DNA of 64,000 nt from Torymus aiolomorphi (taxonomy: Eukaryota; Arthropoda; Insecta; Hymenoptera; Torymidae), in the NCBI GenBank assembly GCA_036365515.1, contig CM070876.1, positions 39,207,195 to 39,271,194 of the forward strand. The letters run 5' to 3'. The number at the start of each line of letters is the position of its first letter. The stretch's first letter is position 1. A model generated the notes under the pieces. That model saw only the letters and a list, made by a program, of their open reading frames with translations, was not told the origin of the DNA and ran no database searches. Shown piece after piece: positions 42,201 through 52,275 of the stretch. The position numbers and the translations under genes are program-made.

Positions 42201-44416
42201 AAGCCATACACGTATTTGACGAGGAAGTGATCCCGATACTTGACATCTATGTGCAAAATCGACTGCTGATTGAAGGTGAACTCGGCGAACTCGAGGGTGT
42301 CTAGCCTGCGACTGGAAATGGCGGGGACGTCGTGTCGATACTCTGCATTATTCGTAAAAGTCGTGCCGACGTAGAGGATGTTTGACTCCTGCCAGGACCT
42401 GTAGCGCTCCGGGCCTATGAAAGCATACGTGGACGAATTCTCGTCATTGGCCGCCACGCCGAAGGTGAGATTTTCGGGTCTCAGAGATATGTTGGACATG
42501 TTGTGCTTGTTACAGGCGCCTTGGAAGAGTGAGCCGCAGACTATGAGGGTATGCGTGTCGAGATCCGCTACCATCAGCTTGTTCACGTTGTCAGTGAGAG
42601 CGGTTTCGACGTCTTGAGAGGGACATCCGGTCGCATGGCACTGCGTGTTATCGTGCCGTGGACCTGCAACGACCCGGTAATACCGTTCTATTGTTAGACC
42701 TTTAAGCATTTAAACTCTTTCCGAGAGAGGAAACTCATCCGTTTGAAAGTCAAATGACTCGGATTTGCCTACAGGATTTTCCGGCACAAAAGTTACTTGG
42801 TTTATTTATTATTTAAATAGCTATTTCACCTTTCTATAATTAAGTCAATAAGAAGCTTAGTTGAATACATTATCAGCAAGCCATCCGTTATTAAGCATTG
42901 GCACTTGTATACAATTTCAAATGGATTATAGATTATATCTATGAGAAGTCAATATTGCAAACGTAAATATTTTACGTCGTTAATAAAAATATGTAAATGA
43001 TCTGTGATATTATAAAATTTACTATGAAAATAAGAATATATTGTTATCAGTGACAACTAAATTAAATTTTTTCAACTTTTCATTCAAATTTATTCGATGT
43101 ATATTGAATAATTTTAAATTTTTATTATGACAATATTTGTAACTTTTTAATATAAAAAGTATAAAGGGATACGAAGGAATCGTGTAGATCCCTACCATGC
43201 TGACATAGTCAATTCAATGAATTCTCGGCATACTTTCAAAAAAGGGTACTGCCCTCCGCAATCGTACAAAAAATGCCCAGTTACAAAGTCAAGTTATTTT
43301 GGATTAAAAATTATCATGTTTACTATTCAGCAATGCACATTTTTAACCACGCAATTTTTTGCACGATTGGGGAGGGTAGTAAATTGGTCGTTTTTTGAAA
43401 GCTGCCTAGAGTTACGGGAAATAAATAAAATGACGACGCTGGTACGGTAGGGATCTACGCAACTCGTTCACACCCCCTTAACCCATTTCTTCCCAAGCGG
43501 ACATTTTTATATCGATTTTACAAGCCAAATATTTAACAGAATTGAATTTTCACCTACATTCAAGTCATTTTGAACTTTTCCGCTAAAGATGTTTTAATTC
43601 TGACAACATATTAGGAAAAAATAGGCTAACATATATAAATAATGCGCCGTATCCGGAATTCTGTTAACAATTTACTGATGTGTTTCTACATGTAATTGAC
43701 TACAGTGAGTAATTTTATCTCTTATTGTAAACATTTTTTTAATGTACATGAAATATGACTTTTACTGTTGGTATGTTTTATATTGTTGTAAACAAGGTTT
43801 AGCCTGAAGAGGGTGGCAAAATGTGACCACCGAAACGTCGCTTTTATAATAAAGTATTGTTCACCAAAATCACGTAAATATTTCTTATTAATTAATTGTG
43901 GACGAAATAAACAAATTCTAAAATAAGATATATAAATGTTTCCGTTTTTGCAAATTATTAAAATTACTTCGTAGTTTTATTTTTAAAAATAAAAACATTT
44001 TTTTACATTACACTACTCAGTAAAACATATATTTTACCTGTTATTACAAGTTCTTTAAGGTTAAGTTCAGAGTCAAGTTGCATGAGCCTGTTGACAGCAC
44101 CTGCATAAAGTTGACCAGTTTGAGGATCCAGCACAAGATGATTAAAACGCAGTGCACCTTCTCCTGTAGCATTGTAATCCAAGTTGATACTCTGTTCTTC
44201 TGTTATCGTTGGAAATTCTGCTACAATGTGTACTGGTTGTACTTCTGGTGCAGTAGTTGAACTACCAGCTCCTTCCTCAGAAATAGCAATTGCTACTTGA
44301 AGGAAAATAGAGCAGAGTGTAAGGAAGATATAGTGAAGGATTAGAAGTGGCGGCAACCGAGGTGGTGGTGGCACCATTAGGTGAGGGGAAATGGACCATA
44401 GTCCAAAGAGATTCAT
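30238..44416 (-). CDS. PlexB: Plexin B, semaphorin receptor
   Basis: Single-pass receptor for semaphorins that steers axons by switching off Rap/Ras-type GTPases and recruiting Rho regulators. Nine coding exons: 44416-44038, 42663-42130, 42045-41663, 41174-40771, 40583-40085, 39988-38024, 33830-32718, 32461-31802, 30345-30238. All are GT-AG and in phase, with TGA at 30240-30238, giving 2014 residues (the family is usually about 1900-2100). Order: signal peptide (hydrophobic to about 45), sema domain (about 85-535), PSI ([10 protein letters not shown], then DPYCGWC), further PSI units, IPT repeats (about 890-1280), one membrane helix (about 1300-1324), a coiled juxtamembrane segment ([17 protein letters not shown]), then the GAP domain split by the Rho-binding domain. 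GAP arginines sit in [15 protein letters not shown] and LPLRFWVN. Class B rather than A is supported by [19 protein letters not shown] and [13 protein letters not shown]. The C-terminus (EGEETSAC) lacks the PDZ-binding tail of vertebrate plexin-Bs. The sixth intron is large (about 4.2 kb). Confidence 0.94.
31802..33830 (-). other. PlexB: PlexB exons 7-8: GAP halves and Rho-binding domain
   Basis: Exon 7 holds the first GAP half ([20 protein letters not shown]), the Rho-GTPase-binding domain ([20 protein letters not shown]) and a His/Gln-rich stretch. Exon 8 holds the second GAP half ([37 protein letters not shown]). The exon junction falls between HL and VRP, as in vertebrate plexins. Confidence 0.9.
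33831..38023. other. PlexB intron 6 (4.2 kb) with dispersed repeats
   Basis: AT-rich. Sections near 36000-36490 repeat one another loosely (TTTTTTCCATAAAAC twice) and match parts of the elements at 11593 and 53383 (for example AAAAAAAATTCAATAA). No exon was recognised. Confidence 0.55.
38024..39988 (-). other. PlexB: PlexB exon 6: PSI, IPT repeats, membrane helix
   Basis: One unusually long 1965-bp exon. It carries a cysteine-rich PSI ([14 protein letters not shown]), IPT modules ([15 protein letters not shown], then [19 protein letters not shown]), an R-Q-K-R basic site near residue 1153, the helix [19 protein letters not shown] and the juxtamembrane coil. Confidence 0.9.
40771..42663 (-). 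other. PlexB: PlexB exons 2-4: sema domain and first PSI
   Basis: The exons encode [23 protein letters not shown], the [10 protein letters not shown] segment, NHTVAFLG-like [18 protein letters not shown], then a cysteine-rich PSI (CGWC). This is the ligand-binding beta-propeller plus its cap. Donor choice at exon 3 was settled by phase: only GTAAGC at 41662 joins in frame with the exon at 41174. Confidence 0.85.
41324..41552. mobile_element. MITE-like inverted repeat in PlexB intron 3
   Basis: The 229-bp segment has ends GTATTTGAAATTTCGAG and, inverted, GTACTTGAAATTTCGAA. Inside are two further small hairpins: AGCGTTCA/TGAACGCT and TAGACTAAA/TTTAGTCTA. No target duplication is clear. Confidence 0.55.
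43164..43480. mobile_element. Decayed MITE in PlexB intron 1, TTAA at right end
   Basis: Terminal inverted repeats of about 33 bp share GTAGATCCCTACC. The right end reads inversely TTAAGGGGGTGTGAACG, like the TTAAGGGGGT end of the element at 9626. The left TTAA is not preserved. Inner inverted stretches CTTTCAAAAAA and TTTTTTGAAAG add to the foldback. Confidence 0.55.
43800..43865 (+). repeat. GCCTGAAGAG...GAAACGTCGC retroelement-tail-like motif
   Basis: CTGAAGA, a GGTGG/CCACC stem and GAAACGTCGC are followed by AATAAAG. The arrangement resembles a minimal hammerhead core, known from Penelope-like element termini, but one base of the stem register is off. The same motif lies in both arms of 51356-51720. 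It is probably a fragment of a retroelement end. Confidence 0.4.
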
Positions 44417-44617
44417 AGTAGGTAATTTATAGTGAGGCTGAAAGATGCACCTACGCTACTAGCGTAGTGCAATATACTAGTTGAGAGGATTCGAAGAGTC
44501 TACCGAAGAATAGTGAACCTCATCTAGGAGAAGTTCAACCAGCCATGTAACCAAGCAATACCATTATTAGCAGTTTGCTCAGCTGGCTTTGCATGTTATG
44601 CTTAGTAGCATGTGTAT
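44417..44617 (-). other. PlexB 5' untranslated part of the first coding exon
   Basis: A TTTGTTTTCAG acceptor at 44619-44618 shows that the exon carrying the start codon begins at 44617. At least one upstream non-coding exon must therefore exist. Translation could start at Met1 (44416) or Met14 of the same frame; both precede the same hydrophobic signal segment. Confidence 0.65.
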
Positions 44618-45001
44618 CTGAAAACAAAATAAAAATTATGTAATTACGATATAATTGATCACATAAATTTATATCCAAAATATTAAAAAAAATCACAAAT
44701 ATACTTGTAGTACTATTTATATAAATTTCGTTTAAATATTAATACAATAATTACAACAGGCATAATTCCCTAAGTCAACTTTCATTTAGAGACAGATTTA
44801 CAATAGAAATATTTTACTTGATTATAAATAAAGTAGCCCCTTCCCTTCCGCGCACCTCGCTTCGCTCAGCGTGTTAACCTCCCGCTATCTAGGTATATGT
44901 AACTTCGTTTTTACATATGTATATATGTAAAAACCTAAACTTATATATTATATCTTCGCCATTGCCACAACTGGTACATCTCAAGTACTAACGCATTATT
45001 T
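44618..45001. other. AT-rich DNA with a hairpin-core fragment
   Basis: Contains CGCACCTCGCTTCGCTCAGC at about 44850, a fragment of the hairpin-core family, and a palindromic TACATATGTATATATGTA. This is probably PlexB 5' intron. Confidence 0.4.
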
Positions 45002-45200
45002 ATGGGTCTGAAGTGTGCATCGTTAGAATACAACGAAATAATTTTTCACGTAATTTTATTCAAACCTTTGTTATAAAGTTATTTTATATTATAAAACTCT
45101 AAATATACACACACAATTAATATTAATTAGTATAAACTTGAAATAAAATGGATAATTTTTTTATTTCGTTGCACTCAAACGTTGCAAACTTCAGACCCAT
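45002..45200. mobile_element. hAT-like MITE, copy 1
   Basis: The 199-bp element has ends ATGGGTCTGAAG and CTTCAGACCCAT, with about 45 bp of imperfect inverted repeat including CAACGAAATAA. It is flanked by a perfect 8-bp duplication, CATTATTT (44994-45001 and 45201-45208). Eight-base duplications are typical of hAT-type insertion. Confidence 0.8.
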
Positions 45201-45340
45201 CATTATTTTATAATAAAATATGCTTTCAAAAAAGTAAATTCATTTTATATCCGTATGTTTAAAAATCTTCTTTATAGGTCTAGCTTATCAGCAATATTGA
45301 TTTTACATGAAAATGTTAAATTGAAAAAAGCTTTAGTTTG

Positions 45341-45566
45341 ATGGGTCTGAAGTTTGCATCGTTGGAGTGCAACGAAATAATTTTTTATAATTGATTAAAG
45401 TTATTAAGCAATAGAAATTTTATCTAAATCTTTGTTATAAAGTTATTTGATACTATAAAACAATACATCTACATACAAAAGTGATATAAATTATTATAAA
45501 CTTGAAGTAATGCATCAAATATTTTTTTATTTCGTTGGACTACAACGTTGCAAACTTCAGACCCAT
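45341..45566. mobile_element. hAT-like MITE, copy 2
   Basis: Same ends and arms as the copy at 45002 (ATGGGTCTGAAGTTTGCA). The 8-bp flanks TTAGTTTG and TTATTTTG differ at one base. Its separate flanks show an independent insertion about 140 bp from copy 1. Confidence 0.78.
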
Positions 45567-48500
45567 TTATTTTGACATTATCTACAACTTTTGTACTTAT
45601 TTAACGTTTCGATGTAAAATCAACTGCTGCTAAATAATAAGCAAAATTCGACTATTGCAGGTATATACAGGCGTAAAAAATCGCTTTTATAAGTCTAGTT
45701 CGCTAAGACTTGATTGTACATGAAAATGTTAAAAGTGAAAAAGTTTTATTTCAATATTATCTATACTTTTGTATTTAATATTTTTGTGTAAAATTAAATC
45801 CTGTAAAGTAAAAGCTAAAAATTGACTATTTTTTGTGTTTTAGCTCTTTTTCGCTATTGAAAAATATTGCTCGTAGCAAAGAATTTTCAATATGAAAAAG
45901 ATGTTTTTTGATTAATTTTAGCAGATGCATTTGTTAGATTTTTACTAAAAGTTAATTTTGTACACATTATGCTTGAAAATCGATTTTTTCAAATTTTCAT
46001 TTGCTCTGGCATTTTTGTATTTTGTAATGGATTAGTCTCAATATAGATACCTATAATTAGATGATTATCTAGTAAAAAATTCCTTCCGATTCGTTCAAAT
46101 TTCGTCGAGATAATTGAGGAACTTGAGTACATACGGACGTACAGACATACACAATCTCGGGAAACGTTTCAAATGGATTTATTTTCGTTGAAAAAGAGTT
46201 TTTATGTAATAAATTATTAATATTCGAGGTATAACAATTTTCGCTCTGGTGTAAATATAAGGCTCTCCCAAGTTGCAGTCGTGCCTAATAATTATAACTA
46301 TATTAACTATGTAAAACAACAAAAGAGGTAATAATCAGCTCTAAAAATCAATTATATTTTAAGTACTATTGATATTTTAAGTACTATTTTAAGAAAATGA
46401 TTCTTATCAATTATACTGTAAGCTTGAAAATTATGGTATATGAAATTTTGTATTCTTTGTATTAAATAAGTTATAGTTCAAAATAAACTTATCCGCAAAA
46501 ACAGAGTAATTACATATATACACACATGTACGTGCGCGCACTCACGCTCAAAGTAAAGATTCGAGATAAGTTCACATCCAATAGCCAATCCTATAAAATT
46601 AAGAAAATACATTCAAAAAGTATTTTGAAGTAGATATTATAGAATCTATTTGAATTTTAACATATTATTTTATTTATTGGTGTTTATGTTTAGAATTAAA
46701 TTATAACTCTGTTACAAAATGTACTCTTTTATATCAATACATATTGTATAAATCAAGACTATATAAAGATAATAAAAAAATAAAAAAACAAGTGTATTTT
46801 GTTAATAAATTTGTCGAATTTTTTTTATAAATGCTTTGATAAATTATTAAATAATATATAACAAAATTTAATATTCTCTCAAATGTAATATTTTTAAACT
46901 CTACATGAAATAGGCGTTATCAGTCAAAGTAAAGAAAAACTATAAATAATATATTTTCCCACATCACTTAGAATGAACGCTCAAAATAAACTTGATTGAA
47001 ATAAAGCGGAGGTAATCAAGGACATAGGAAATAATTTATTGGAATCAATTTAAAAACAGTATTCTCTAATTTACTTATAGATGCATAAATTGAAAATTTT
47101 AATATATTTCCTTATAAAGATACAATAAAATTTTGATTTAGTATACTTTCTGCATTAATTTAATTTGCCATTACCATATAGTGAAAGGTAACCTTTTAAT
47201 AAATGAATTTAATAACGGTAAGGTTCTTTCATTATTTAAATAGACGTATCTGCTATTTGTACGTCATATTTATGTATACAAAATATATATACATATGCAT
47301 AACGGGATATAATTTTTCTAACCAGGTGTCAAAACAAAACCAAAAATTAAGGTGTGTTATTTTGAACTTATACTCTGGGTCAATGTACTTTAGATCTCAC
47401 ATACGAATAACAAGAGCCTCAAATAAAATATAAATATTGTATTCAACAACAAAAATATAGCGTGCTTGATTAAAAAATAAAATTCTAATGTAAATCGTAA
47501 AATGAGATGTTTTATGTTCGATACAAGTAAAAATTAAAATTAAAACGAATTTAAGTAAGAATAGCTTCATTTTATTTGCTGCGCAAAATGTATAAGTTTA
47601 AAAACAGAGCGAGGCTTTATTCTTCTAATTTACAATAAATGAACATGCGGTTCATGGCGGCACAGCATTACTTTTAAAAAGAGTGAATCAAGAAATAACT
47701 TTAAAAAGAATTGCTATTTTAGCAAAGAGGTGAACTGCTGTCGATTACATTTTACTTGGATCTAATAACGAAACATATAGAGGAAACGATGAAACTAATT
47801 GAATACTACCTACTTAAATCATATCATAAAAAATTCGTATGCACGTTCAGCTACTTACCAAACTGTATCTTAGTTTTGTACTTGGGGTTTAGCCCGCTAT
47901 TGAATAAATAAATAAATAAATATAGTGTCAATTACATCGATAATATTAACATATCAAATTTATGAAACTTTATATCAATCATATTACATAATATTACATT
48001 ATACACACATTACGAAAAATAAAAGTTATCGAATTGTTGTGGAATTCGTAACGATCCTCAGTGTATTCACTGAAAGAAATACTAAATGGACAGTTGATGG
48101 GGTACGTAAGTATAGACTTTACTTTAACTGGATAACTATTCATTTAATGCTAATTTCACCGGCAGGTATAAATGTGCAACTACATATTCTCTGCTAGAAT
48201 AACGACTTTAAGAAAAAGTTAGAGCATAATTCAAATGAACTACTTACCGCGAAATTGAAACATAAAATTTAATAAAATAAAATCTAACTTATTTTGAAAG
48301 AAGTTTATGTATTAAATATATTAACACAGTTGGAAAATTTAAACTAGCACCAATAAATACGCGAATTCAGAAAATATATCTTGAATTATTTATTTTATGT
48401 ATTACCTCATATTATCATTTCCAGTAAAGTATGATCGAAACTATAAAATACCCATTTTTTCATGGGAACTAAATAAAGTAGAGTATGAAAATACGAATTG

Positions 48501-49424
48501 GAAAAAAGCCATTATTGAACCGAATACGAATAAAAATCTCGTGTGACAAAATTTCTATACATGTCGAATTGTAACTTTATTCTTAATAAATGTAATAGAT
48601 TATTATTTTTATATTTGCATAAAAAGAGAAGGTAACAGCATACAAAGTTAATATATCTTATTAATCTGATTAGCAAGCAAAGTGTGTGAATCTTTAGAAA
48701 ATAAATAAAGTCAGGTAAAATAATTAAACTACTTTAATATTTACACACATAAAACCTTAAACGCTAAAGGAAAATAATTATGTTTTAAAACGAAATAAAT
48801 GAAATGTATACTGCCTGGATTAATCAATTACTAAATATTAATATTATACATAACGGAGCCACTCAAATTGCGTATTAATTATATCTATTTCGGTTAATAT
48901 ACACTGATTTACATTATATTTACCAAACTCTTCGATATATATGAGCAATTCTACGGGAAATATCAAACAACTCGGTCCGGAAATAAATAAAAAAGTTTTT
49001 GAGAGACACATCTACTCGACCAAGTTTTTCTGGTTCTCTGGGGCATCCTGAATATAAACAAGATCGTGAACGCGGTCGATGCGTGGAAAACTTTTTTGCC
49101 GACAATAATTTTATTTTTTAAATGCTTAAAAATGTCACTCCTTCAAGGATAAATCATTTCGTCACAGAGAATCACACGTACATTTCACAAAAGAAAATAA
49201 AACTAGAGAACGTGGTCAGTAAGGATCAAGGATGAACGTAAAATACACAAAATACTGTGCTAATGTAAAAGAGCGGGTTAGTGCCATTTTTCAATGTATT
49301 TTCAAAAATTATTTTGCTCATTTTTTTTATTTATCTATTTTTGTACCGAGTTGTTCGACATTTCTTGTAGAATTGCTTATTTAAATAATAATACTTTCCG
49401 TAATAAGAGCGTCAAATGGAGGTT
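45567..49424. other. Long AT-rich gene-free stretch
   Basis: No exon, element or RNA gene was recognised. It probably lies within the first intron of PlexB if the promoter is at 55-57 kb. Confidence 0.45.
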
Positions 49425-49560
49425 TACGCCCCGAGTGCCACGCGATCACACGAGGGCGAAAATCTCTACGCTCGAGTTCCGAATCGTTCGTATCTTGGAA
49501 GTGCAACTTACATCCCTCGTGTGATCGCGGCATACACGAATCGTATATCAAGTCGCACTT
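49425..49560. repeat. Hairpin-core repeat locus, 16-bp perfect arms
   Basis: CGCGATCACACGAGGG (49441-49456) is exactly complementary to 49514-49529. The loop has CTACGCTCGAG. Outside the arms, GTTTACGCCCCGAGTGCCA and GCACTTTATGCCCTGG suggest a wider unit. Confidence 0.65.
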
Positions 49561-49714
49561 TATGCCCTGGATATGAAAACTACGATTATTTACCGTATTT
49601 ACTTGCTACAGGTAGGAATTATAATAAAATTTAGATTTATTTTATTCAATTAATATAAATTAAAAGGGAAAGTTTAAATAGTTTTATTTTAGTTTGCACA
49701 ACTCTCTTAATATG

Positions 49715-49882
49715 TCGTCGCGCGGTACGAAGAAAAGCCAACTTTGAAGAGCCAGACGAAGAAAAGCCAGTTTCGCGCAAAAAAAAGCCAAAAACGTGCC
49801 CATTCTTTGGCTTTTTTCGCGCGAAACTAGCTTTTCTTCGTCTGCCTCTTCAAAGTTGGTTTTTCTTCGTACCGCGCGACGA
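49715..49882. repeat. Near-perfect 168-bp foldback hairpin
   Basis: Arms of about 78 bp starting TCGTCGCGCGGTACGAAGAA pair with few mismatches around a loop near GTGCCCATTC. GAAGAAAAGCCA is repeated within each arm. It could be a young MITE or, if transcribed, a long double-stranded RNA source. There is no open frame. Confidence 0.75.
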
Positions 49883-50159
49883 TGTGTAGAATTCGCGGTA
49901 TAATATACAAAGTATGTTAATACTCTCGTTATTTTGAAAAAATTTTAAAAATAACTTTCTACGCTTTTATTGCTGTTTCCATACATTATTCTAAATTCTT
50001 ATATGATGGATACATTATATTATAATTTAAACTAAATTTAAAATATTGAGCTCGAAATATGTTCGATAAAGTAATATTCTATATCTGACTAAAGTAATCC
50101 GATTGGGTCATATAGCGTGAAAAACGAGAAACCTTTTATTATGAGGCAGGGAACTATAT

Positions 50160-51104
50160 AGTGGTCCGTATTAGTGTGCCTGTCCATATTTGTGTGCCCT
50201 ATTATTAAAACATATCCTAGAAATGAACGAGTAAAAACGTAACACTAAAATATTTTTTTTCATAAAGTATAGTTAATTAAGTTTAAATAGAATTAATTAC
50301 TTAATCTGTTTTCATTTACTATAACATTAAAAAAGAACTTTCAAAAATATGTTTCACGGTTTGAGGTGTGTCACGGTGTTTCCTTGTCCAAACTTGCTAA
50401 GAAATGACATTTTTAAAAGTAACATTAAATAATGTTTCGGAAGGATTTTAATGTGGGATACAATTGCTTATATCATAAAATAATATCATGTTATATAATA
50501 AACCTTAATATAAAGGTTTTCAATTGATTTTAATATTTAATTAATGGTGTCTACTAATAGGGCAGTGAAAAACGACTTGTCCAGATTTGTGTGTGCACAA
50601 ATACAATACGAGCATCTCGTATCGGCGCTTGAACAGAAAAGTTAGGTTAGGTTGTTTGTGCACAAACGTTAATTGTTTCATATCGCATTGACGACCTTCA
50701 GCAGTTTTTACCGTATTGGAATTAATTAACATTCAATGTAAACAAGGGTTAGAAATTGATTATAAATGCACTACAGTTAACAAAATAATTTTGTTGGCAA
50801 TGATAATATTATCAAGACACACTAATGTGGGGCACACAAACGTGTACACCCACATTAATACGGGGCACACAAAAATGTACTTTGTTGTCTGCTAGGGCAC
50901 ACAAATGCGTAAAAAATTTTTTTTTTTATATTGCTTGTAACTTTCGTAAATATTAATATTTTTCTATAAAAAAAATTGTTTCGTGTAGATTATTACTTTT
51001 ATTATCTATATAAACCTGCCCGGAATCTCTGATACAGCTTAAATAGTCTATTATTATGCGACAAAACTGAAGAGTTTCTTAAACCCACACTAATACGGAC
51101 ATCT
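50160..51104. mobile_element. DNA-transposon-like element with internal GGCACACAAA repeats
   Basis: Inverted ends AGTGGTCCGTATTAGTGTG (50160-50178) and its complement at 51086-51104 match at 17 of 19 positions. Inside, GGGCACACAAA or its inverse recurs at about 50190, 50833, 50868 and 50895, with related CACAAA sites near 50590 and 50655. These look like transposase-binding subterminal repeats. No intact transposase frame was found. Confidence 0.6.
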
Positions 51105-51355
51105 ACCCTAGGCACCGGTCGGTACTGTGGAACTTCCCTCTATATGAAAAGTATAACGTAAATCAAGATACAAAAATATTCATAAATGCATAGATAAATG
51201 CCGACTGCGACAACTCTGTAATAGTAAAAAGAAATTTACATAGAATAAATATCTTTATCTAGTAATTTATAGTTATTTATTTAATAACGAATAACGACGA
51301 ATCAGAAGTAATGAATAAACTGAATTGAAAATTTTATCACCCTCTATTTGTGTAA

Positions 51356-51720
51356 TTAAGTCGTCTTTTCTCGATCAGGCGGGGGTTATTTTGAAATAAG
51401 ACACCTTTTTTATTTCTGACTATATTAGCGACGTTTCATTGACGGGTCGGCCAACCTCTTCAGGCTAATTTTATTGAAAAAATGATTGTTAATTTTTCAC
51501 TAAATTACGATATACAACAATATAGATCAAAAGTAATGTTTTTTTGCGTTGATCTATATTGTTGTATATTGTACTTTAGTGAAAAATTGATCATTTTTTC
51601 AATAAAACTAGCCTGAAGAGGTTGGAAGATCCATCAATGAAACGTCGCTAATATAGCCAAAAATAAAAAAAGTGTTTTATTTCAAAATAACCCCCGCCTG
51701 ATCGATAAAAGACGACTTAA
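51356..51720. mobile_element. Full-length palindromic foldback element (365 bp)
   Basis: Nearly the whole element is one inverted repeat with arms of about 165-170 bp: TTAAGTCGTCTTTTCTCGAT at the left, GATAAAAGACGACTTAA at the right. It is flanked by GTAA on both sides (51352-51355, 51721-51724), or alternatively by TTAA as the duplication. Each arm carries GCCTGAAGAGG and GAAACGTCGC, as at 43800. Confidence 0.78.
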
Positions 51721-51829
51721 GTAATGAGTAAAGGTGAGAGTATGCACTACTAAAGATTTTCTAGTCCATATTCTAAAGTGACAAGGAGATACCGGAGCCA
51801 ATTACAGATCCCTACATCGAATTTTACAT

Positions 51830-52275
51830 TACTAGTCATCCCTAAGCGCGCTTCGCGCGCCGTAATTTTACCGAAACTTCGCGCCACTTTTGTTTTTGTA
51901 ATTTAGCATTCTATTACTTCCACCAACCAAATCACGAATAAATTGATATCATAACAAATCCATAATTTCTTTAAGATAGGATTTAAATGCAGTTTATAGC
52001 ACGGTGTCACCTAAGTCCGCACATAGGTCACACCTATCCGTGACTTAAGAAGTCGATTATTGAACCGTGTTTATTGCACTCGCTACGCTCGTGCGCTAAC
52101 CTCACAGTGCAACAAAGGACTGCTTAAAGCACGAATAGGCGTGACAGCGGACTTAGGTAAACGTGCTATAAAATATCGTACGACACGAGTGCCTTCAGTG
52201 GCCCACTGCACGACGTGAATTATCACCCTCGCTGCGCTCGGGCGCTAATTTCACGTCGTGTAGTAACATACTATT
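51830..52275. repeat. Hairpin-core repeat cluster, three cores
   Basis: GCGCGCTTCGCGCGCC lies at about 51847. A hairpin of about 51993-52175 (ATAGCACGGTGTCACC against GGTAAACGTGCTAT, and CCTAAGTCCGC against GCGGACTTAGG) encloses CACTCGCTACGCTCGTGCGC. A smaller one, 52209-52260 (perfect arms CACGACGTGAA/TTCACGTCGTG), encloses CACCCTCGCTGCGCTCGGGC. Confidence 0.7.
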
